From: Azotobacter beijerinckii
GTDB taxonomy: Bacteria; Pseudomonadota; Gammaproteobacteria; Pseudomonadales; Pseudomonadaceae
DNA: 64,000 nt
Direction: 5' to 3'
Assembly (NCBI RefSeq): GCF_900110885.1
Contig: NZ_FOFJ01000003.1
Coordinates: 62,001-126,000, forward strand
How positions within the stretch are numbered: position 1 is the stretch's first letter; each line of letters opens with the position of its first letter. The notes below the pieces were generated by a model. That model ran no database searches and had not been told where the DNA came from. It worked only from the letters and a program-made list of their open reading frames with translations. Of the stretch, positions 16,604 through 25,933 are shown piece after piece. The translations under genes and the position numbers were made by a program.

Positions 16604-17512
16604 CTACTGCGCCTCCAGGCAGCCCGCCAGCCCCTCGCCGAGACGTTCCAGCAGTTGCTCGTAGCCCTGCGGCCCGAGCGGAACGGCGCTGCCCAGCGGA
16701 TCGAGTTCGGCCAGGCGCACCGGCAGGCCGGCGCTCAGGGTCTGCGCCAGGCGCGGCTGCAGGGGCGGCTCGCTGAACACGCAGGCCGGGCCGGCGTCCT
16801 GCAGGCGCTGGCGCATCCCGGCGACCTGGCGGGCGCCGGGCGGCACGTCCGGCGAGACGCTGAACACCCCGGCATGCTCGAGGCCGTAGGCCGCCTCGAA
16901 GTAGTCGTAGGCCTCGTGGAAGACGAAGTAGGGCTTGCCGGCGAGCCGTTCCAGACGCGCCTTGAGGCGCCGGTCGAGGTCGTCCAGGCGCGTCTCGAAA
17001 GCGGCGAGGTTGGCCTGGTAGCGCGCGGCGTTGTCCGGGTCGGCGGCGGCCAAGTCGGCGGCCATTCGCGCGGCGATCAGCCGGGCGTTGGCCGGCAGCA
17101 GCCAGAGATGGGCATCCAGGCTGCCGGGGCGGTGGGCGTGGTCGTGCTCGTCCCCGCCGGCCGCGGTTTCGCCGGCGAAGTGGCGCAGCTGCAGGCCGGG
17201 CAGCGCCTGCACGGCCAGGCTCGGCTGGCTGCGGCCCTCCAGCACCTTGGGCAGGAAGGTTTCCAGGTCCGGGCCGATCCAGTAGAACAACGTCGCCTCG
17301 CGCAGCGCGCGCACGTCCGAGGGGCGCAGCGCGTAGTGGTGCGGCGAGGCGCCGGGCGGCAGCAGCACGGCGGGAGCGCCGGCGCCGTCCTGCACGGCGG
17401 CGGCGATCAGCTGCAGGGGCTTGACGCTGGTCAGCAGGCGCACGTCGGCCTGCGCCGGAGCCAGGCAGCCGGCGAGCAGCAGGGCGGCGAGTGGACGGAA
17501 CATGGCGGGCAT
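16604..17512 (-). CDS. znuA: zinc ABC transporter substrate-binding protein ZnuA
   Basis: Periplasmic zinc-binding protein that delivers Zn to ZnuBC. The 302-residue precursor has a signal peptide (LAALLLAGCLAPAQA) and then VRLLTSVKPLQLIAAAVQDG. A zinc-binding His sits in PPGASPHHYALRPSD, a short His/Asp-rich loop (DEHDHAHR) lies near residue 121, and further ligands are in DAHLWLLP and FVFHEAYDYF. It is divergent from zur with a 53-bp shared region that holds a likely Zur operator. The start could also be the methionine three codons later. Confidence 0.93.
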   Translation of the reverse strand: MPAMFRPLAALLLAGCLAPAQADVRLLTSVKPLQLIAAAVQDGAGAPAVLLPPGASPHHYALRPSDVRALREATLFYWIGPDLETFLPKVLEGRSQPSLAVQALPGLQLRHFAGETAAGGDEHDHAHRPGSLDAHLWLLPANARLIAARMAADLAAADPDNAARYQANLAAFETRLDDLDRRLKARLERLAGKPYFVFHEAYDYFEAAYGLEHAGVFSVSPDVPPGARQVAGMRQRLQDAGPACVFSEPPLQPRLAQTLSAGLPVRLAELDPLGSAVPLGPQGYEQLLERLGEGLAGCLEAQ

Positions 17513-17529
17513 CCCCCCGGGTCTAAAGT

Positions 17530-17542
17530 GTAATAGAATAAC
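17530..17542. promoter_or_regulatory. putative Zur operator between znuA and zur
   Basis: GTAATAGAATAAC is a near-palindrome (GTaAT-n3-ATaAC) in the middle of the 53-bp divergent region. Its AT-rich core resembles Zur boxes (GTTAT...ATAAC). Zinc-loaded Zur bound here would repress both directions. Confidence 0.55.
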
Positions 17543-17565
17543 GTCCCCATGACCGGACGTCGCCC

Positions 17566-18051
17566 ATGACCATCCCGCCCCTGGCCTGTCAGCCCCACGA
17601 CCACCGTCACTGCATCGAGCAAGCCCTGGCCGAGGCCGAAACGCTCTGCGCCCGCCAGGGCCTGCGCCTGACCGCCCTGCGCCGGCGCGTGCTGGAGCTG
17701 GTCTGGCAGAGCCACAAACCGCTCGGCGCCTACGACATCCTCGCCGTGCTGAGCGAGCAGGACGGCCGCCGGGCGGCGCCGCCGACCGTCTACCGGGCGC
17801 TGGACTTCCTCCTCGAGCACGGCCTGGTGCACCGCATCGCCTCGCTCAACGCCTTCGTCGGCTGCGACCACCCGGCCCACGCCCACCAGGGCCAGTTCTT
17901 CATCTGCCGGCAGTGCCACGCGGCCATCGAGCTGGAGCGCTCGGCGATCAGCGACAGCATCCTCGACAGCGCCCGGGGCCTGGGTTTCCGGGTCGAGGGA
18001 CAGACCGTGGAGGTGGTCGGCCTCTGCGCCCGCTGCCAGGACGCGCGATGA
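17566..18051 (+). CDS. zur: Fur-family zinc uptake regulator Zur (Np20)
   Basis: Zinc-responsive repressor of zinc uptake genes. The 161-residue product has a winged helix ([45 protein letters not shown]) and a metal-binding C-terminal half with [19 protein letters not shown] and a final CARC. The paired C-x-x-C motifs form the structural zinc site of Fur-type regulators. Its TGA overlaps the ATG of znuC by 4 bp, so the regulator and transporter are translationally coupled. It probably represses its own operon and znuA. Confidence 0.93.
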   Translation: MTIPPLACQPHDHRHCIEQALAEAETLCARQGLRLTALRRRVLELVWQSHKPLGAYDILAVLSEQDGRRAAPPTVYRALDFLLEHGLVHRIASLNAFVGCDHPAHAHQGQFFICRQCHAAIELERSAISDSILDSARGLGFRVEGQTVEVVGLCARCQDAR

Positions 18052-18821
18052 GCGACAGCCTGATCCGCCTCGACGGCGTGCGCGTCGCCTTCGCCGGCCG
18101 CGAGATGCTGCACGACGTGCACCTCTGCGTGCAGCCCGGCGAGATCGTCACCCTGATCGGTCCCAATGGCGCCGGCAAGACCACCTTGGTACGCGTCGTG
18201 CTCGGCCTGCTGACGCCCGATGCAGGCACCGTCTGGCGCCGCCCGAGGCTGCGCATCGGCTACATGCCGCAGAAGCTGCAGGTCAATCCCAGCCTGCCGC
18301 TGTCGGTGCTGCGCTTCCTGCGCCTGGTGCCCGGCGTCGACCGCGCCGCGGCCCTGGCCGCGCTCGTCGAGGTGGGCGCGGCGCAGGTCGTCGACAGCCC
18401 GCTGCAGACCATTTCCGGCGGCGAGCTGCAGCGCGTGCTGCTGGCCCGTGCGCTGCTGCGCAAGCCCGAACTGCTGGTGCTCGACGAGCCGGTGCAGGGC
18501 GTCGACGTGGCCGGCCAGGCCGAGCTGTACCGGCTGATCACCCGGCTGCGCGAGCGCCACGGCTGCGGCGTGCTGATGGTTTCCCACGACCTCAACGTGG
18601 TGATGAGCACCACCGACCAGGTGGTCTGCCTGAACCATCACGTCTGCTGTTCCGGGCACCCCGAGCAGGTCAGCGGCGACCCGGCCTTCGTCGCCCTGTT
18701 CGGCCAGGCGGCGCGCAGCCTGGCGCTCTACCAGCACCATCACGACCACGCCCACGACCTGCACGGCAGCGTGGTACTGAAGAAACCCCACGTACACGGT
18801 CCCGACTGCAACCATGGCTGA
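18048..18821 (+). CDS. znuC: zinc ABC transporter ATPase ZnuC
   Basis: Cytoplasmic ATPase that powers zinc import. The 257-residue product has Walker A (GPNGAGKTT, about residue 36), a Q-loop (YMPQKL), the ABC signature (ISGGELQR), Walker B (LLVLDEP) and the switch His (SHDLN). A His-rich C-terminal tail ([11 protein letters not shown], then [10 protein letters not shown]) is typical of ZnuC and may sense or donate zinc. It overlaps zur by 4 bp and znuB by 8 bp. Confidence 0.95.
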   Translation: MSDSLIRLDGVRVAFAGREMLHDVHLCVQPGEIVTLIGPNGAGKTTLVRVVLGLLTPDAGTVWRRPRLRIGYMPQKLQVNPSLPLSVLRFLRLVPGVDRAAALAALVEVGAAQVVDSPLQTISGGELQRVLLARALLRKPELLVLDEPVQGVDVAGQAELYRLITRLRERHGCGVLMVSHDLNVVMSTTDQVVCLNHHVCCSGHPEQVSGDPAFVALFGQAARSLALYQHHHDHAHDLHGSVVLKKPHVHGPDCNHG

Positions 18822-19602
18822 TTTCCTGCTCAACGCCCTGCTTGCCGGACTCGCCCTGGCGCTGGTCGCCGGGCCGCTGGGCTCTTTCGTGGTCTGGCGG
18901 CGCATGGCCTACTTCGGCGACACCCTGTCCCACGCCGCGCTGCTCGGCGTGGCCGTCGGCCTGTTGCTCGACGTCAGCCCGACCCTGGCGGTGATCGCCG
19001 GCTGTCTGCTGCTCGCCGTGCTGCTGGTGGCCCTGCAGCAGCGCCAGGCGCTGGCCTCGGACACCCTGCTCGGCATCCTCGCGCCGAGCACCCTGTCCCT
19101 CGGCCTGGTGGTGCTGAGCTTCATGCGCGATGTGCGCATCGACCTGATGGGCTACCTGTTCGGCGACCTGCTGGCGGTCGGCCCGGTGGACCTCGCCTGG
19201 ATTCTCGGCGGCAGCGCGCTGGTCCTGCTGCTGCTGGTGCCGCTGTGGCGACCGCTGCTGGCGATCACCGTGCACGAGGAGCTGGCGCGGGTCGAGGGCC
19301 TGCCGGTGGCCGGCATCCGCCTGGCGCTGATGCTGCTGATCGCCCTGGTGATCGCGGTGGCGATGAAAATCGTCGGCGTGCTGCTGATCACCTCGCTGTT
19401 GATCATCCCCGCCGCGGCCGCCCAGCGCCACGCCCGCACCCCCGAGCAGATGGCCGCCGGCGCCAGCGTTCTGGGGATGCTCGCGGTCTGCGCCGGGCTG
19501 TCGCTGTCGTGGTTCCAGGACACCCCGGCCGGCCCGTCGATCGTGGTCTCGGCGGCCGCGCTGTTCCTCGCCAGCCTCGCCCTGCCGCGGCGCGCCGGCT
19601 GA
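18814..19602 (+). CDS. znuB: zinc ABC transporter permease ZnuB
   Basis: Inner-membrane permease of the high-affinity zinc importer. The 262-residue product has eight or more hydrophobic segments and family motifs [26 protein letters not shown] near the N terminus and [18 protein letters not shown] near the C terminus. It is the last gene of the zur-znuC-znuB operon. Confidence 0.95.
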   Translation: MADFLLNALLAGLALALVAGPLGSFVVWRRMAYFGDTLSHAALLGVAVGLLLDVSPTLAVIAGCLLLAVLLVALQQRQALASDTLLGILAPSTLSLGLVVLSFMRDVRIDLMGYLFGDLLAVGPVDLAWILGGSALVLLLLVPLWRPLLAITVHEELARVEGLPVAGIRLALMLLIALVIAVAMKIVGVLLITSLLIIPAAAAQRHARTPEQMAAGASVLGMLAVCAGLSLSWFQDTPAGPSIVVSAAALFLASLALPRRAG

Positions 19603-19685
19603 ACTTCGCCACAGTGCCAAGGTCTGCTTCCTGATGGGCCGGCGGCAGGTGTAGAGTGGGCGGAAAACGGCCAGAGAACCCCGTC

Positions 19686-20069
19686 ATGCCCGCGTCGCTC
19701 CTTCGCTACCTGCCCCCGCTGTTGCTGCCGCTGTTGCTCGCCGCTTGCCAGCGTGGGTCGACGGAGCCCGCTCCCACCCCGCCGCCGCCGACGCCGAGCA
19801 TCAGCCAGGAGCTGGAACGGCAACTGAGCGACGGCGACCTGGCCGCCGCCACCGCCAGCTTCAAGCGCCTGCAGCTCGAACAGCCCGGCACCGCCCTGGA
19901 GGACTACCAGCGCCGCCTCTCCGAAGCCTGGCTGAAACGCGGCGAGCAGGCCCTGGCGCGCGGCGACATGAGCGCCGCCGCCACCGCCCTGAGCAACGCC
20001 CGCGCGCTGATGCCCAAGGCCCCGGCGCTGAGCGTGCCGCGCCAGAGCGGCGCGCCCGCCAAGCCCTGA
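19686..20069 (+). CDS. small lipoprotein with TPR-like helices, unknown function
   Basis: A 127-residue precursor with a lipobox (LLLAACQRG) and a proline-rich linker (PAPTPPPPTPS). The C-terminal part is alpha-helical and repeat-like (GDLAAATASFKRLQLEQPG, RGDMSAAATALSNARALMP), resembling two TPR-type hairpins. A hypothetical gene occupies the same place after znuB in Pseudomonas. Its function is unknown. It has its own gap of 83 bp from znuB. Confidence 0.75.
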   Translation: MPASLLRYLPPLLLPLLLAACQRGSTEPAPTPPPPTPSISQELERQLSDGDLAAATASFKRLQLEQPGTALEDYQRRLSEAWLKRGEQALARGDMSAAATALSNARALMPKAPALSVPRQSGAPAKP

Positions 20070-20081
20070 GGCGGGCCGCTC

Positions 20082-20173
20082 CGTAGGGAGGGTTGGGCCG
20101 CCGGCCGTGACCCACCGACCGGCCGTCAGCATCCTTGGCGGGTTACGCCGCATCGCGGCTAACCCGCCCTACG
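20082..20173. repeat. intergenic palindromic repeat, family 1 copy B
   Basis: Begins CGTAGGGAGGGTTGGGCCG and ends GGCTAACCCGCCCTACG, with internal ACCGACCGGCCG. It has the same layout as 3274-3388. A short palindrome follows (CGTAGGAACCAGCTGGCTCCTAC, first base about 20185). Confidence 0.7.
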
Positions 20174-20230
20174 CAGCCGGTCCCGTAGGAACCAGCTGGC
20201 TCCTACAGTGCGGAAAACCCCTTCCTCCCC

Positions 20231-21214
20231 TCAAGGCACCAGCACCGCCGCGCCCTGGAAACGCCCGTGGCGCAGGTCGTCGAGCGCCCGGTTGGCGTCC
20301 TCCAGGGCATAGCGGTGGGTCTCCGTGCGGATGCCGGCCTGGGCGGCGACGGCGAAGAAGTCGAGGCCGTCCTGGCGGGTCAGGTTGGCCACCGACACCA
20401 CTTCGCGCTCCCCCCAGAGGATGGCGTAGGGAAAGCTCGGGATGTCGCTCATGTGGATGCCGGCGCAGACCACCCGGCCGCCCTTGCGCAGCGCGCGCAG
20501 GGCCGCCGGCACCAGCTCGCCGGCCGGCGCGTAGAGGATCGCCGCGTCCAGCGGCTCGGGCGGCAGCTGGTCCGAGCCGCCGGCCCAGACCGCGCCGAGC
20601 GAGCGGGCGAAGTCCTGGGCGGCGGTATCGCCCGGCCGGCTGAAGGCGTATACCGCGCGGCCCTGCCAGCGCGCCACCTGCATGACGATGTGCGCCGCCG
20701 CGCCGAAGCCGTAGAGACCGAGGCGCCTGGCGTCGCCGGCCTTGACCAGCGAGCGCCAGCCGATCAGCCCGGCGCAGAGCAAGGGCGCCAGAGCCACGTC
20801 GTCGCCGGCCTCGCCCAGGGCGAAGGCGAAGCGGGCGTCGGCCACCACTCGCTCGGCGTAGCCGCCGGGGCGGGTGTAGCCGGTGAACTGCGGCGCGTCG
20901 CAGAGGTTTTCCGCCGCGTGCCGGCAGTACCAGCACTGCCCGCAGGTGTGCCCCAGCCAGGGAATGCCGACCCGCTGGCCGAGCGCGAAACCCTCGACGC
21001 CCGGCCCGAGGGCGTCCACCCGGCCGACGATCTCGTGGCCGGGGATCACCGGCGGAGTTACTGCCGGCAGCTCGCCGTCGACCACGTGCAGGTCGGTGCG
21101 GCACACCCCGCAGGCACTCACCCGTACGCGCAGCTCGCCCGGCCCCGGCTGCGGATCGGGCAACTCGCGCAGCACCAGGGGTTGGCCGAGCGCTTCGAGC
21201 AGCATGGCGCGCAT
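20231..21214 (-). CDS. zinc-dependent alcohol dehydrogenase
   Basis: A 327-residue medium-chain dehydrogenase. Catalytic zinc ligands appear in CGVCRTDLHVVDG and PGHEIVGRVDALG. The structural zinc site is CGQCWYCRHAAENLC. The nucleotide-binding loop reads LGLYGFGAAAHIVMQVARWQG, in which a second Ala replaces one Gly of the usual pattern. The group with FTGYTRPGGYAERVVAD is close to zinc-binding alcohol dehydrogenases of Pseudomonas; the natural substrate is unclear. It is transcribed alone, convergent with the lipoprotein gene. Confidence 0.9.
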   Translation of the reverse strand: MRAMLLEALGQPLVLRELPDPQPGPGELRVRVSACGVCRTDLHVVDGELPAVTPPVIPGHEIVGRVDALGPGVEGFALGQRVGIPWLGHTCGQCWYCRHAAENLCDAPQFTGYTRPGGYAERVVADARFAFALGEAGDDVALAPLLCAGLIGWRSLVKAGDARRLGLYGFGAAAHIVMQVARWQGRAVYAFSRPGDTAAQDFARSLGAVWAGGSDQLPPEPLDAAILYAPAGELVPAALRALRKGGRVVCAGIHMSDIPSFPYAILWGEREVVSVANLTRQDGLDFFAVAAQAGIRTETHRYALEDANRALDDLRHGRFQGAAVLVP

Positions 21215-21346
21215 CGTCTTTCTCCTCTCGTCGACGTTGGAAAAGCCCTGCGATCCCGGTACGCCCTGCCGTGGGAGCCCGCTTGCCGGCGATGCTCTGG
21301 GCTGGTCGCCAGCAAGCCGGCTCCTACCCCCCTCGGCCGGCCAGCC

Positions 21347-21979
21347 TCAGGGCTGCCCGACCAGCTGCGGCAGGCGCTCGGCCAGCTTGGCGACGTTCAG
21401 CGGGGCGCGGACGAAGCCGCGCTGGGTGCCGTCCGGGCCGAGCAGGGCGAGGTTGCCGCTGTGGTCCACCGTGTAGTCCTCGCGACCGGTATCGCCGGGG
21501 ATGAAGGGGATGCCGAGGGCGTTGGCCAGTTGCTGGATGTCCGCCAGCTCGCCGGTCAGGCCGAGGTAGGCCGGGTCGAAGAAGGCCAGGTACTGCTTGA
21601 GCTGCGCCGGGGTGTCGCGCTGCGGATCGACGCTGACCATCGCCACCCGCAGGCGCTCGCGGGCCGCCGCCGGCAGCCGGTCGTCGAGCTGGCGCAACTG
21701 GGCGAGGGTGGTCGGGCAAACGTCCGGGCAGAAGGTGTAGCCGAAGAACACCAGGGTCCACTGGCCGGCCAGGCCGTCCACCCGGACGGCCTGGCCGTTC
21801 TGGTCGGTGAGGCTGACCGGCGGCAGGCGGCGGGCCTGCGGCAGCAGGACGATGCCGGCCTCCAGCAGTTGCGCCGGGTCGGCCTGGCGCGAGCCGTGCA
21901 GCACCTTGGAGAAGGTCAGACCGATCACCGCGGCGATCACGGCGACGAGGATGAGGACGGTCTTCTGGAGACGGGTCAT
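21347..21979 (-). CDS. SCO1/SenC family copper chaperone
   Basis: Membrane-anchored thioredoxin-fold protein that helps load copper into the CuA site of cytochrome oxidase subunit II. The 210-residue protein has an N-terminal membrane anchor (LILVAVIAAVIGLTF), the copper-binding FGYTFCPDVCP (C-x3-C), and the distal His in DYTVDHSGN. It is the last gene of the cox assembly group, 19 bp after the heme O synthase gene. Confidence 0.93.
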   Translation of the reverse strand: MTRLQKTVLILVAVIAAVIGLTFSKVLHGSRQADPAQLLEAGIVLLPQARRLPPVSLTDQNGQAVRVDGLAGQWTLVFFGYTFCPDVCPTTLAQLRQLDDRLPAAARERLRVAMVSVDPQRDTPAQLKQYLAFFDPAYLGLTGELADIQQLANALGIPFIPGDTGREDYTVDHSGNLALLGPDGTQRGFVRAPLNVAKLAERLPQLVGQP

Positions 21980-21998
21980 AGGGGCAATCCTGGGCAGG

Positions 21999-22898
21999 TC
22001 AGAGCGTCAACGGCAAATAGTGATCCACCAGCAGGGCGATGAACAGCAGGAACAGGTACTTGATGCTGTATTTGAAGGTGCCGATCGCTGCATGGGGCTT
22101 GCTGTCCCGGTACAGCGCCCAGGCCCAGTGCAGGAAGCGCCCGCCGAGGATCAGGGCAGACGCGAGATAGAGCGGGCCGCTCATGTGGATGGCATAGGGC
22201 AGGAGGGTCACCGCCAGCAGCGCCAGGGTGTAGAGCAGGATGTGCAGCTTGGTGTAGGCCTCGCCGTGGGTCACCGGCAGCATGGGGATCTCGGCCTTGG
22301 CGTATTCGGCCTTGCGATGGATGGCCAGCGCCCAGAAGTGCGGCGGGGTCCAGGTGAAGACGATCAGCACCAGCAGCAGCGGTTCGGCGGACAGCTGGCC
22401 GCTCACCGCGACCCAGCCGAGCAGCGGCGGGGCGGCGCCGGCCAGGCCGCCGATGACGATGTTCTGCGGCGTGGCGCGCTTGAGAAAGCCGGTGTAGATC
22501 ACCGCGTAGCCGAGCAGCGAGGCGAGGGTCAGCCAGGCCGCCAGCGGGTTGGTGAAGGCCAGCAGCAGGGTCATCCCGGCGACGGCCAGCGCCAGCGCGA
22601 AGCCCAGCGCCGCGGCCGGCGCGACACGGCCCTCGGCCAGCGGCCGGCGGCGGGTGCGCGCCATCAGCGCGTCGATGCGCCGGTCGACCACATGGTTGAC
22701 CGCCGCCGCCGCGCCGGCGCAGAGACCGATGCCGAGGTTGCCGAAGACCAGCACCGTCCAGGGCACGCCGGCGCGGGAAGCGAGGAACATGCCGACCAGC
22801 GAGGTGATCAGCATCAGCACCACCACCTTGGGCTTGGTCAGCTCCAGGTAGTCGCGCCAGCTGGCCCGGTTGCCGCGGGTGGCGAGTAGGATGGCCAT
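21999..22898 (-). CDS. cyoE: protoheme IX farnesyltransferase (heme O synthase)
   Basis: Adds a farnesyl group to heme b to give heme O, the precursor of heme A for the aa3 oxidase. The 299-residue product is a UbiA-family polytopic membrane protein. It has the prenyl-diphosphate binding motif [20 protein letters not shown] and the second motif [12 protein letters not shown], with [13 protein letters not shown] characteristic of CyoE/CtaB. The start at 22898 begins [17 protein letters not shown]; an upstream extension is open but is not conserved in type. Confidence 0.94.
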   Translation of the reverse strand: MAILLATRGNRASWRDYLELTKPKVVVLMLITSLVGMFLASRAGVPWTVLVFGNLGIGLCAGAAAAVNHVVDRRIDALMARTRRRPLAEGRVAPAAALGFALALAVAGMTLLLAFTNPLAAWLTLASLLGYAVIYTGFLKRATPQNIVIGGLAGAAPPLLGWVAVSGQLSAEPLLLVLIVFTWTPPHFWALAIHRKAEYAKAEIPMLPVTHGEAYTKLHILLYTLALLAVTLLPYAIHMSGPLYLASALILGGRFLHWAWALYRDSKPHAAIGTFKYSIKYLFLLFIALLVDHYLPLTL

Positions 22899-22986
22899 GG
22901 TCGTTTCTCCTTGTTGTCGTTCTTGTCCTGCGATGGATCGTTCCCACGCTCCCGCGTGGGAACACAACCCGGACGCTCCGCGTTCC

Positions 22987-24090
22987 TCACCCCAGGTCTG
23001 CAGGCGCGGAGCGTCCTGTCCGGGGCGCCCACGCCGGAGCATGGGCGCCATCGAAATCGCGCACCGGCCGCATGCGCAGCCGGTAGTTGGCCAGCACCAG
23101 GCTCAGCAGCAGCAGGGCGGCGCCGCCGTTGTGGGCGACCGCCAACGGCAGCGGCAGCCGCCACAACACGTTGCCGACGCCCAGCCCGACCTGCAGCAGC
23201 AGCGCGGTGAGCAGCAGGGCGGCGAACCGGCCGAGGCCGTGGCGCCACAGCCGCCAGGCCAGCGCCACGAGCGTCAGGGCGACGGCCAGGGCGCCGAGGC
23301 GGTGGCTCAGGTGGATGGCGGTGCGCGCCGGGCCGTCGAGCATGCCGCCCAGGTAGTTGGGGCCGATCGCCTGGGTCAGGTGGAAGGCGTTGGCGAAGTC
23401 CGCTTCTTCCGGCCACCACCGGCCGTGGCAGGTCGGCAGGTCGAGACAGGCCACCGCCGCGTAGTTGCTGCTGACCCAGCCGCCCAGGGCGATCTGCCCG
23501 ACGACCAGCGCCAGCGCGGCGCCGGCCAGGGCGCGCAGCCCCGGCGCCGGGGAGGGGAGGGCGGGGACGCTGCCGGAGAGGCGCAGGCCGAGCAGAAAGA
23601 GCAGGGCGAGGGTGGTCATGCCGCCGAGCAGGTGGGCGACCACCACCTGCGGCCAGAGCTTGAGGGTCACCGTCCACATGCCGAACAGCGCCTGGGCGAC
23701 CACCACCCCGAGCAGCCCCAGCGGCAGACCGAGCGGCTGTCCGGGGTCCGCCCGGCGGCGCAGCGCCTGCAGCGCCAGGGCAAGGATCAGCAGGCCCAGG
23801 CCGCCGGCGCAGTAGCGGTGGATCATCTCGTTCCAGCCCTTCTGCGCCTCCACCGGCGCATCGGGGAAGTGCCGCTCGGCGTGGGCCAGCTGCGCCTCGC
23901 CGCTCGGCACGGCGAGAAAGCCGTAGCAGCCCGGCCAGTCCGGGCAGCCGAGCCCGGCGTGGGTCAGCCGGGTGTAGGCACCGAGCAGCACCACCGCGAA
24001 GGCCAGCAGGGTGGCGAACAGGGCCAGGCGAAAGCCCGGCTTGCGACGTGTGTCCATGGCGATCTCCCAGTCGTCGAACCGCTTTTTCAT
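22987..24090 (-). CDS. ctaA: heme A synthase (COX15/CtaA)
   Basis: Oxidises heme O to heme A. The 367-residue polytopic membrane protein has paired heme-ligand motifs: [45 protein letters not shown], then in the second half [14 protein letters not shown] and [12 protein letters not shown]. The short repeat of the two four-helix halves is visible. It is 88 bp upstream of cyoE on the same strand. Confidence 0.93.
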   Translation of the reverse strand: MKKRFDDWEIAMDTRRKPGFRLALFATLLAFAVVLLGAYTRLTHAGLGCPDWPGCYGFLAVPSGEAQLAHAERHFPDAPVEAQKGWNEMIHRYCAGGLGLLILALALQALRRRADPGQPLGLPLGLLGVVVAQALFGMWTVTLKLWPQVVVAHLLGGMTTLALLFLLGLRLSGSVPALPSPAPGLRALAGAALALVVGQIALGGWVSSNYAAVACLDLPTCHGRWWPEEADFANAFHLTQAIGPNYLGGMLDGPARTAIHLSHRLGALAVALTLVALAWRLWRHGLGRFAALLLTALLLQVGLGVGNVLWRLPLPLAVAHNGGAALLLLSLVLANYRLRMRPVRDFDGAHAPAWAPRTGRSAPADLG

Positions 24091-24109
24091 CGGCCATCCC
24101 CCGCAGAAG

Positions 24110-24172
24110 CCCGCGTGCTGGCGAGGCTCTTGCGCAGCGACGGATCGCGAGCCCGCTCGCTCCTACCAGGGC
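24110..24172. repeat. short palindromic intergenic element
   Basis: GCAGAAGCCCGCGTGCTGGC and, further on, GCGAGCCCGCTCGCTCCTAC form short palindromes like those at 21273-21329 (GGGAGCCCGCTTGCCGGCGA). These resemble Pseudomonas REP units. It fills the gap between ctaA and the upstream gene. Confidence 0.45.
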
Positions 24173-24174
24173 GC

Positions 24175-24762
24175 TCAGCCGATCTTCGACAGCTTGAGCA
24201 GCAGCCGCAGGTCCTCCAGCACGCCCTTGCCGTCGGCGCCGGCGTCGTAGCGCAGCACCAGGTTGCCGAGCGGGTCGACGATCCACAGCTGCGCGCCGGA
24301 CAGTCCCGGCGCGGCCCGTTCGTAGGTCGCGCGCTCCAGGCGGTAGCGGCCGAGCCGCGGGTATTCGCGCTCCAGCCGCTCCGTCTCCGTGGCGCTCGGC
24401 GGCTGGCCCACGGCCAGGGCATGGGCGCCGCGATCGGCCTCGCGGCCGAGGCCGATGTTGATCTGCCGGGCCAGGTAGACCAGCTGCCGGCAGTCCGCGG
24501 CGCACTCCGCCGGGGCGGTGACCAGCAGCTCCCAGCGCGGCTCGCCGTCTCCGGCCGGCACGACGCCCAGCTCGGCGCGGTGCTGACCGGTGCCGATCAA
24601 GGTGCCGTGGTAGGTGCGTCCTTCCGGCACCCAGAAGCGCCAGTGGTACATCGCACCGGCGAGCAGCATGGGGCCGAAGGCCACGGCGAAGAGCGCCAGC
24701 AGTTGCAGGCGACCGCGCCGGCGCGGCGGCAGGCATTCAGTCGGGGTGGCGAGTAAGGGCAT
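24175..24762 (-). CDS. cox-cluster membrane protein, unknown function
   Basis: A 195-residue protein with one N-terminal membrane segment (LQLLALFAVAFGPMLLAGAMY) and a periplasmic domain that includes WRFWVPEGRTYHGTLIG and LWIVDPLGNLVLRYDAGADG. The latter resembles the end of a thioredoxin-like fold but lacks a C-x-x-C active site. A gene of this type lies between SURF1 and ctaA in Pseudomonas, so a role in oxidase assembly is likely. It overlaps the SURF1 gene by 26 bp. Confidence 0.82.
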   Translation of the reverse strand: MPLLATPTECLPPRRRGRLQLLALFAVAFGPMLLAGAMYHWRFWVPEGRTYHGTLIGTGQHRAELGVVPAGDGEPRWELLVTAPAECAADCRQLVYLARQINIGLGREADRGAHALAVGQPPSATETERLEREYPRLGRYRLERATYERAAPGLSGAQLWIVDPLGNLVLRYDAGADGKGVLEDLRLLLKLSKIG

Positions 24763-25531
24763 GACGGGTCTCCCGTGCGCTGTGAATACCGAAGCAGATG
24801 AACAGGACGAGCAGGGCAGCGGCCAGGGAGAACCACTGCAGGGCGTAGCCCCGGTGCCGCTCCGGGCCCATGGCGAGCGCCGGCCAGTCCGTCGCGTAGG
24901 CCGCAGGACCGGGCTCCAGGCGCAGTTCGACGGGCAGGCCGGCGCGGCCCAGCTCGGTCCAGAAGGCGGCGGCGTCGATCCGGTTGACCAGTCGCGGCCA
25001 GCCGGCGCCGGGGCTGTCCCCGAGCAGGAAGGGAGCGCCGGGCGGGCGGTAGACCCAGGCGGTCAGCGCCAGGGGCTCGTCCGGGGTGGCGAAGACCGGC
25101 GCCGTGCGGCGGTCGGGCCAGGGCAGCCAGCCGCGGTTGACCAGCAGCCACTGGCCGCCGTCGTCCCGGAAGGGTTGCAGCAGCTCGACGCCGGGTCGGA
25201 CGTTGCGGGTGCGGTTGTCCAGCAGCAGGCCGTGCTGCGCGTCGAACCGGCCGTGCAGGCGCACCCGCTGGAAGGCCGGCGCACCCGCGGCTTCCAGTTC
25301 CGCCAGGGCGAGCGGCGCGGCCTGGCGACGGGCCTCGAACCGGGCGAGCAGGGCGGTCTTCTCCTCGGCCCGCGACAGTTGCCAGAAACCCAGCCAGAGC
25401 AACGCCGGCACGAGCAGCGCGACCAGCAGGCTCGGCCCCCAGCCGGGCCGGAAGTGGCGCCGCAACCCTCGGCCAGGCGCTTTCAGCGACGGACTATACT
25501 GCACCCCATCCCCCTTACCTCCCGGAGCCAT
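24737..25531 (-). CDS. SURF1 family cytochrome oxidase assembly protein
   Basis: Helps insert heme A into subunit I. Up to 264 residues with two membrane segments, one near the N terminus (LLVALLVPALLWLGFWQLSRAEEK) and one near the C terminus (YALQWFSLAAALLVLFICFG), which is the SURF1 layout. Core motifs are NRTRNVRPGVELLQPF and LLVNRGWLPWPDRR. The start is uncertain: the ATG at 25531 leaves only 2 bp to the divergent DUF2909 gene, while a GTG at 25504 or TTG at 25465 would give the more typical N terminus. Confidence 0.9.
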   Translation of the reverse strand: MAPGGKGDGVQYSPSLKAPGRGLRRHFRPGWGPSLLVALLVPALLWLGFWQLSRAEEKTALLARFEARRQAAPLALAELEAAGAPAFQRVRLHGRFDAQHGLLLDNRTRNVRPGVELLQPFRDDGGQWLLVNRGWLPWPDRRTAPVFATPDEPLALTAWVYRPPGAPFLLGDSPGAGWPRLVNRIDAAAFWTELGRAGLPVELRLEPGPAAYATDWPALAMGPERHRGYALQWFSLAAALLVLFICFGIHSARETRHALTRHPD

Positions 25532-25533
25532 CC

Positions 25534-25737
25534 ATGCTCAAGGCGGCGATTCTCCTGTCGCTCCTGGCGACTGCGGCCAGCCTGTTCGGCGGCCTGTTCT
25601 TCCTGGTCCGGGACGCCGGCCACAGCCGCCGGCTGCTGCAGGCGCTGTACCTGCGGGTCGGCCTGGCCGCGCTGACCCTGGCACTGGTCGCCTGGGGCTT
25701 CTACAGCGGCCAGTTGGTGTCCCGGGTGACCTGGTAG
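25534..25737 (+). CDS. DUF2909 twin-transmembrane protein
   Basis: A 67-residue protein with two membrane segments (AAILLSLLATAASLFGGLFFLV and AALTLALVAWGFYSGQLV) joined by a short charged loop (RDAGHSRRLLQALYLRVG). A gene of this type sits on the opposite strand inside the cox cluster of Pseudomonas, between coxC and SURF1, as here. Its function is unknown, and a regulatory or structural link to the oxidase is inferred only from position. Confidence 0.82.
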   Translation: MLKAAILLSLLATAASLFGGLFFLVRDAGHSRRLLQALYLRVGLAALTLALVAWGFYSGQLVSRVTW

Positions 25738-25916
25738 GGCGGCTGCAGCCCGCCAGGCGTGGCACAGGCCTGCACCGGAATCGGCGGGTTTCACCCGCCC
25801 TACGGTTTCGTAGGGTGGAAAGCCGCACCCGCGTTTTCCACCGAAGTGCCTACAGTGCAACCCGCCAGGCGTGGCAGGGGCCTGCACCGGAGTCGGCGGG
25901 TTTCACCCGCCCTACG
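25734..25916. repeat. tandem pair of family 2 palindromic repeats
   Basis: Two copies (25734-25804 and 25857-25916) share CCCGCCAGGCGTGGCA and GGCGGGTTTCACCCGCCCTA. Between them lies a related short palindrome (CGTAGGGTGGAAAGCCGCAC with GTTTTCCACC). The block separates the convergent DUF2909 and coxC genes and could act as a transcription barrier. Confidence 0.7.
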
Positions 25917-25933
25917 GCTATCCCATCCCCTGT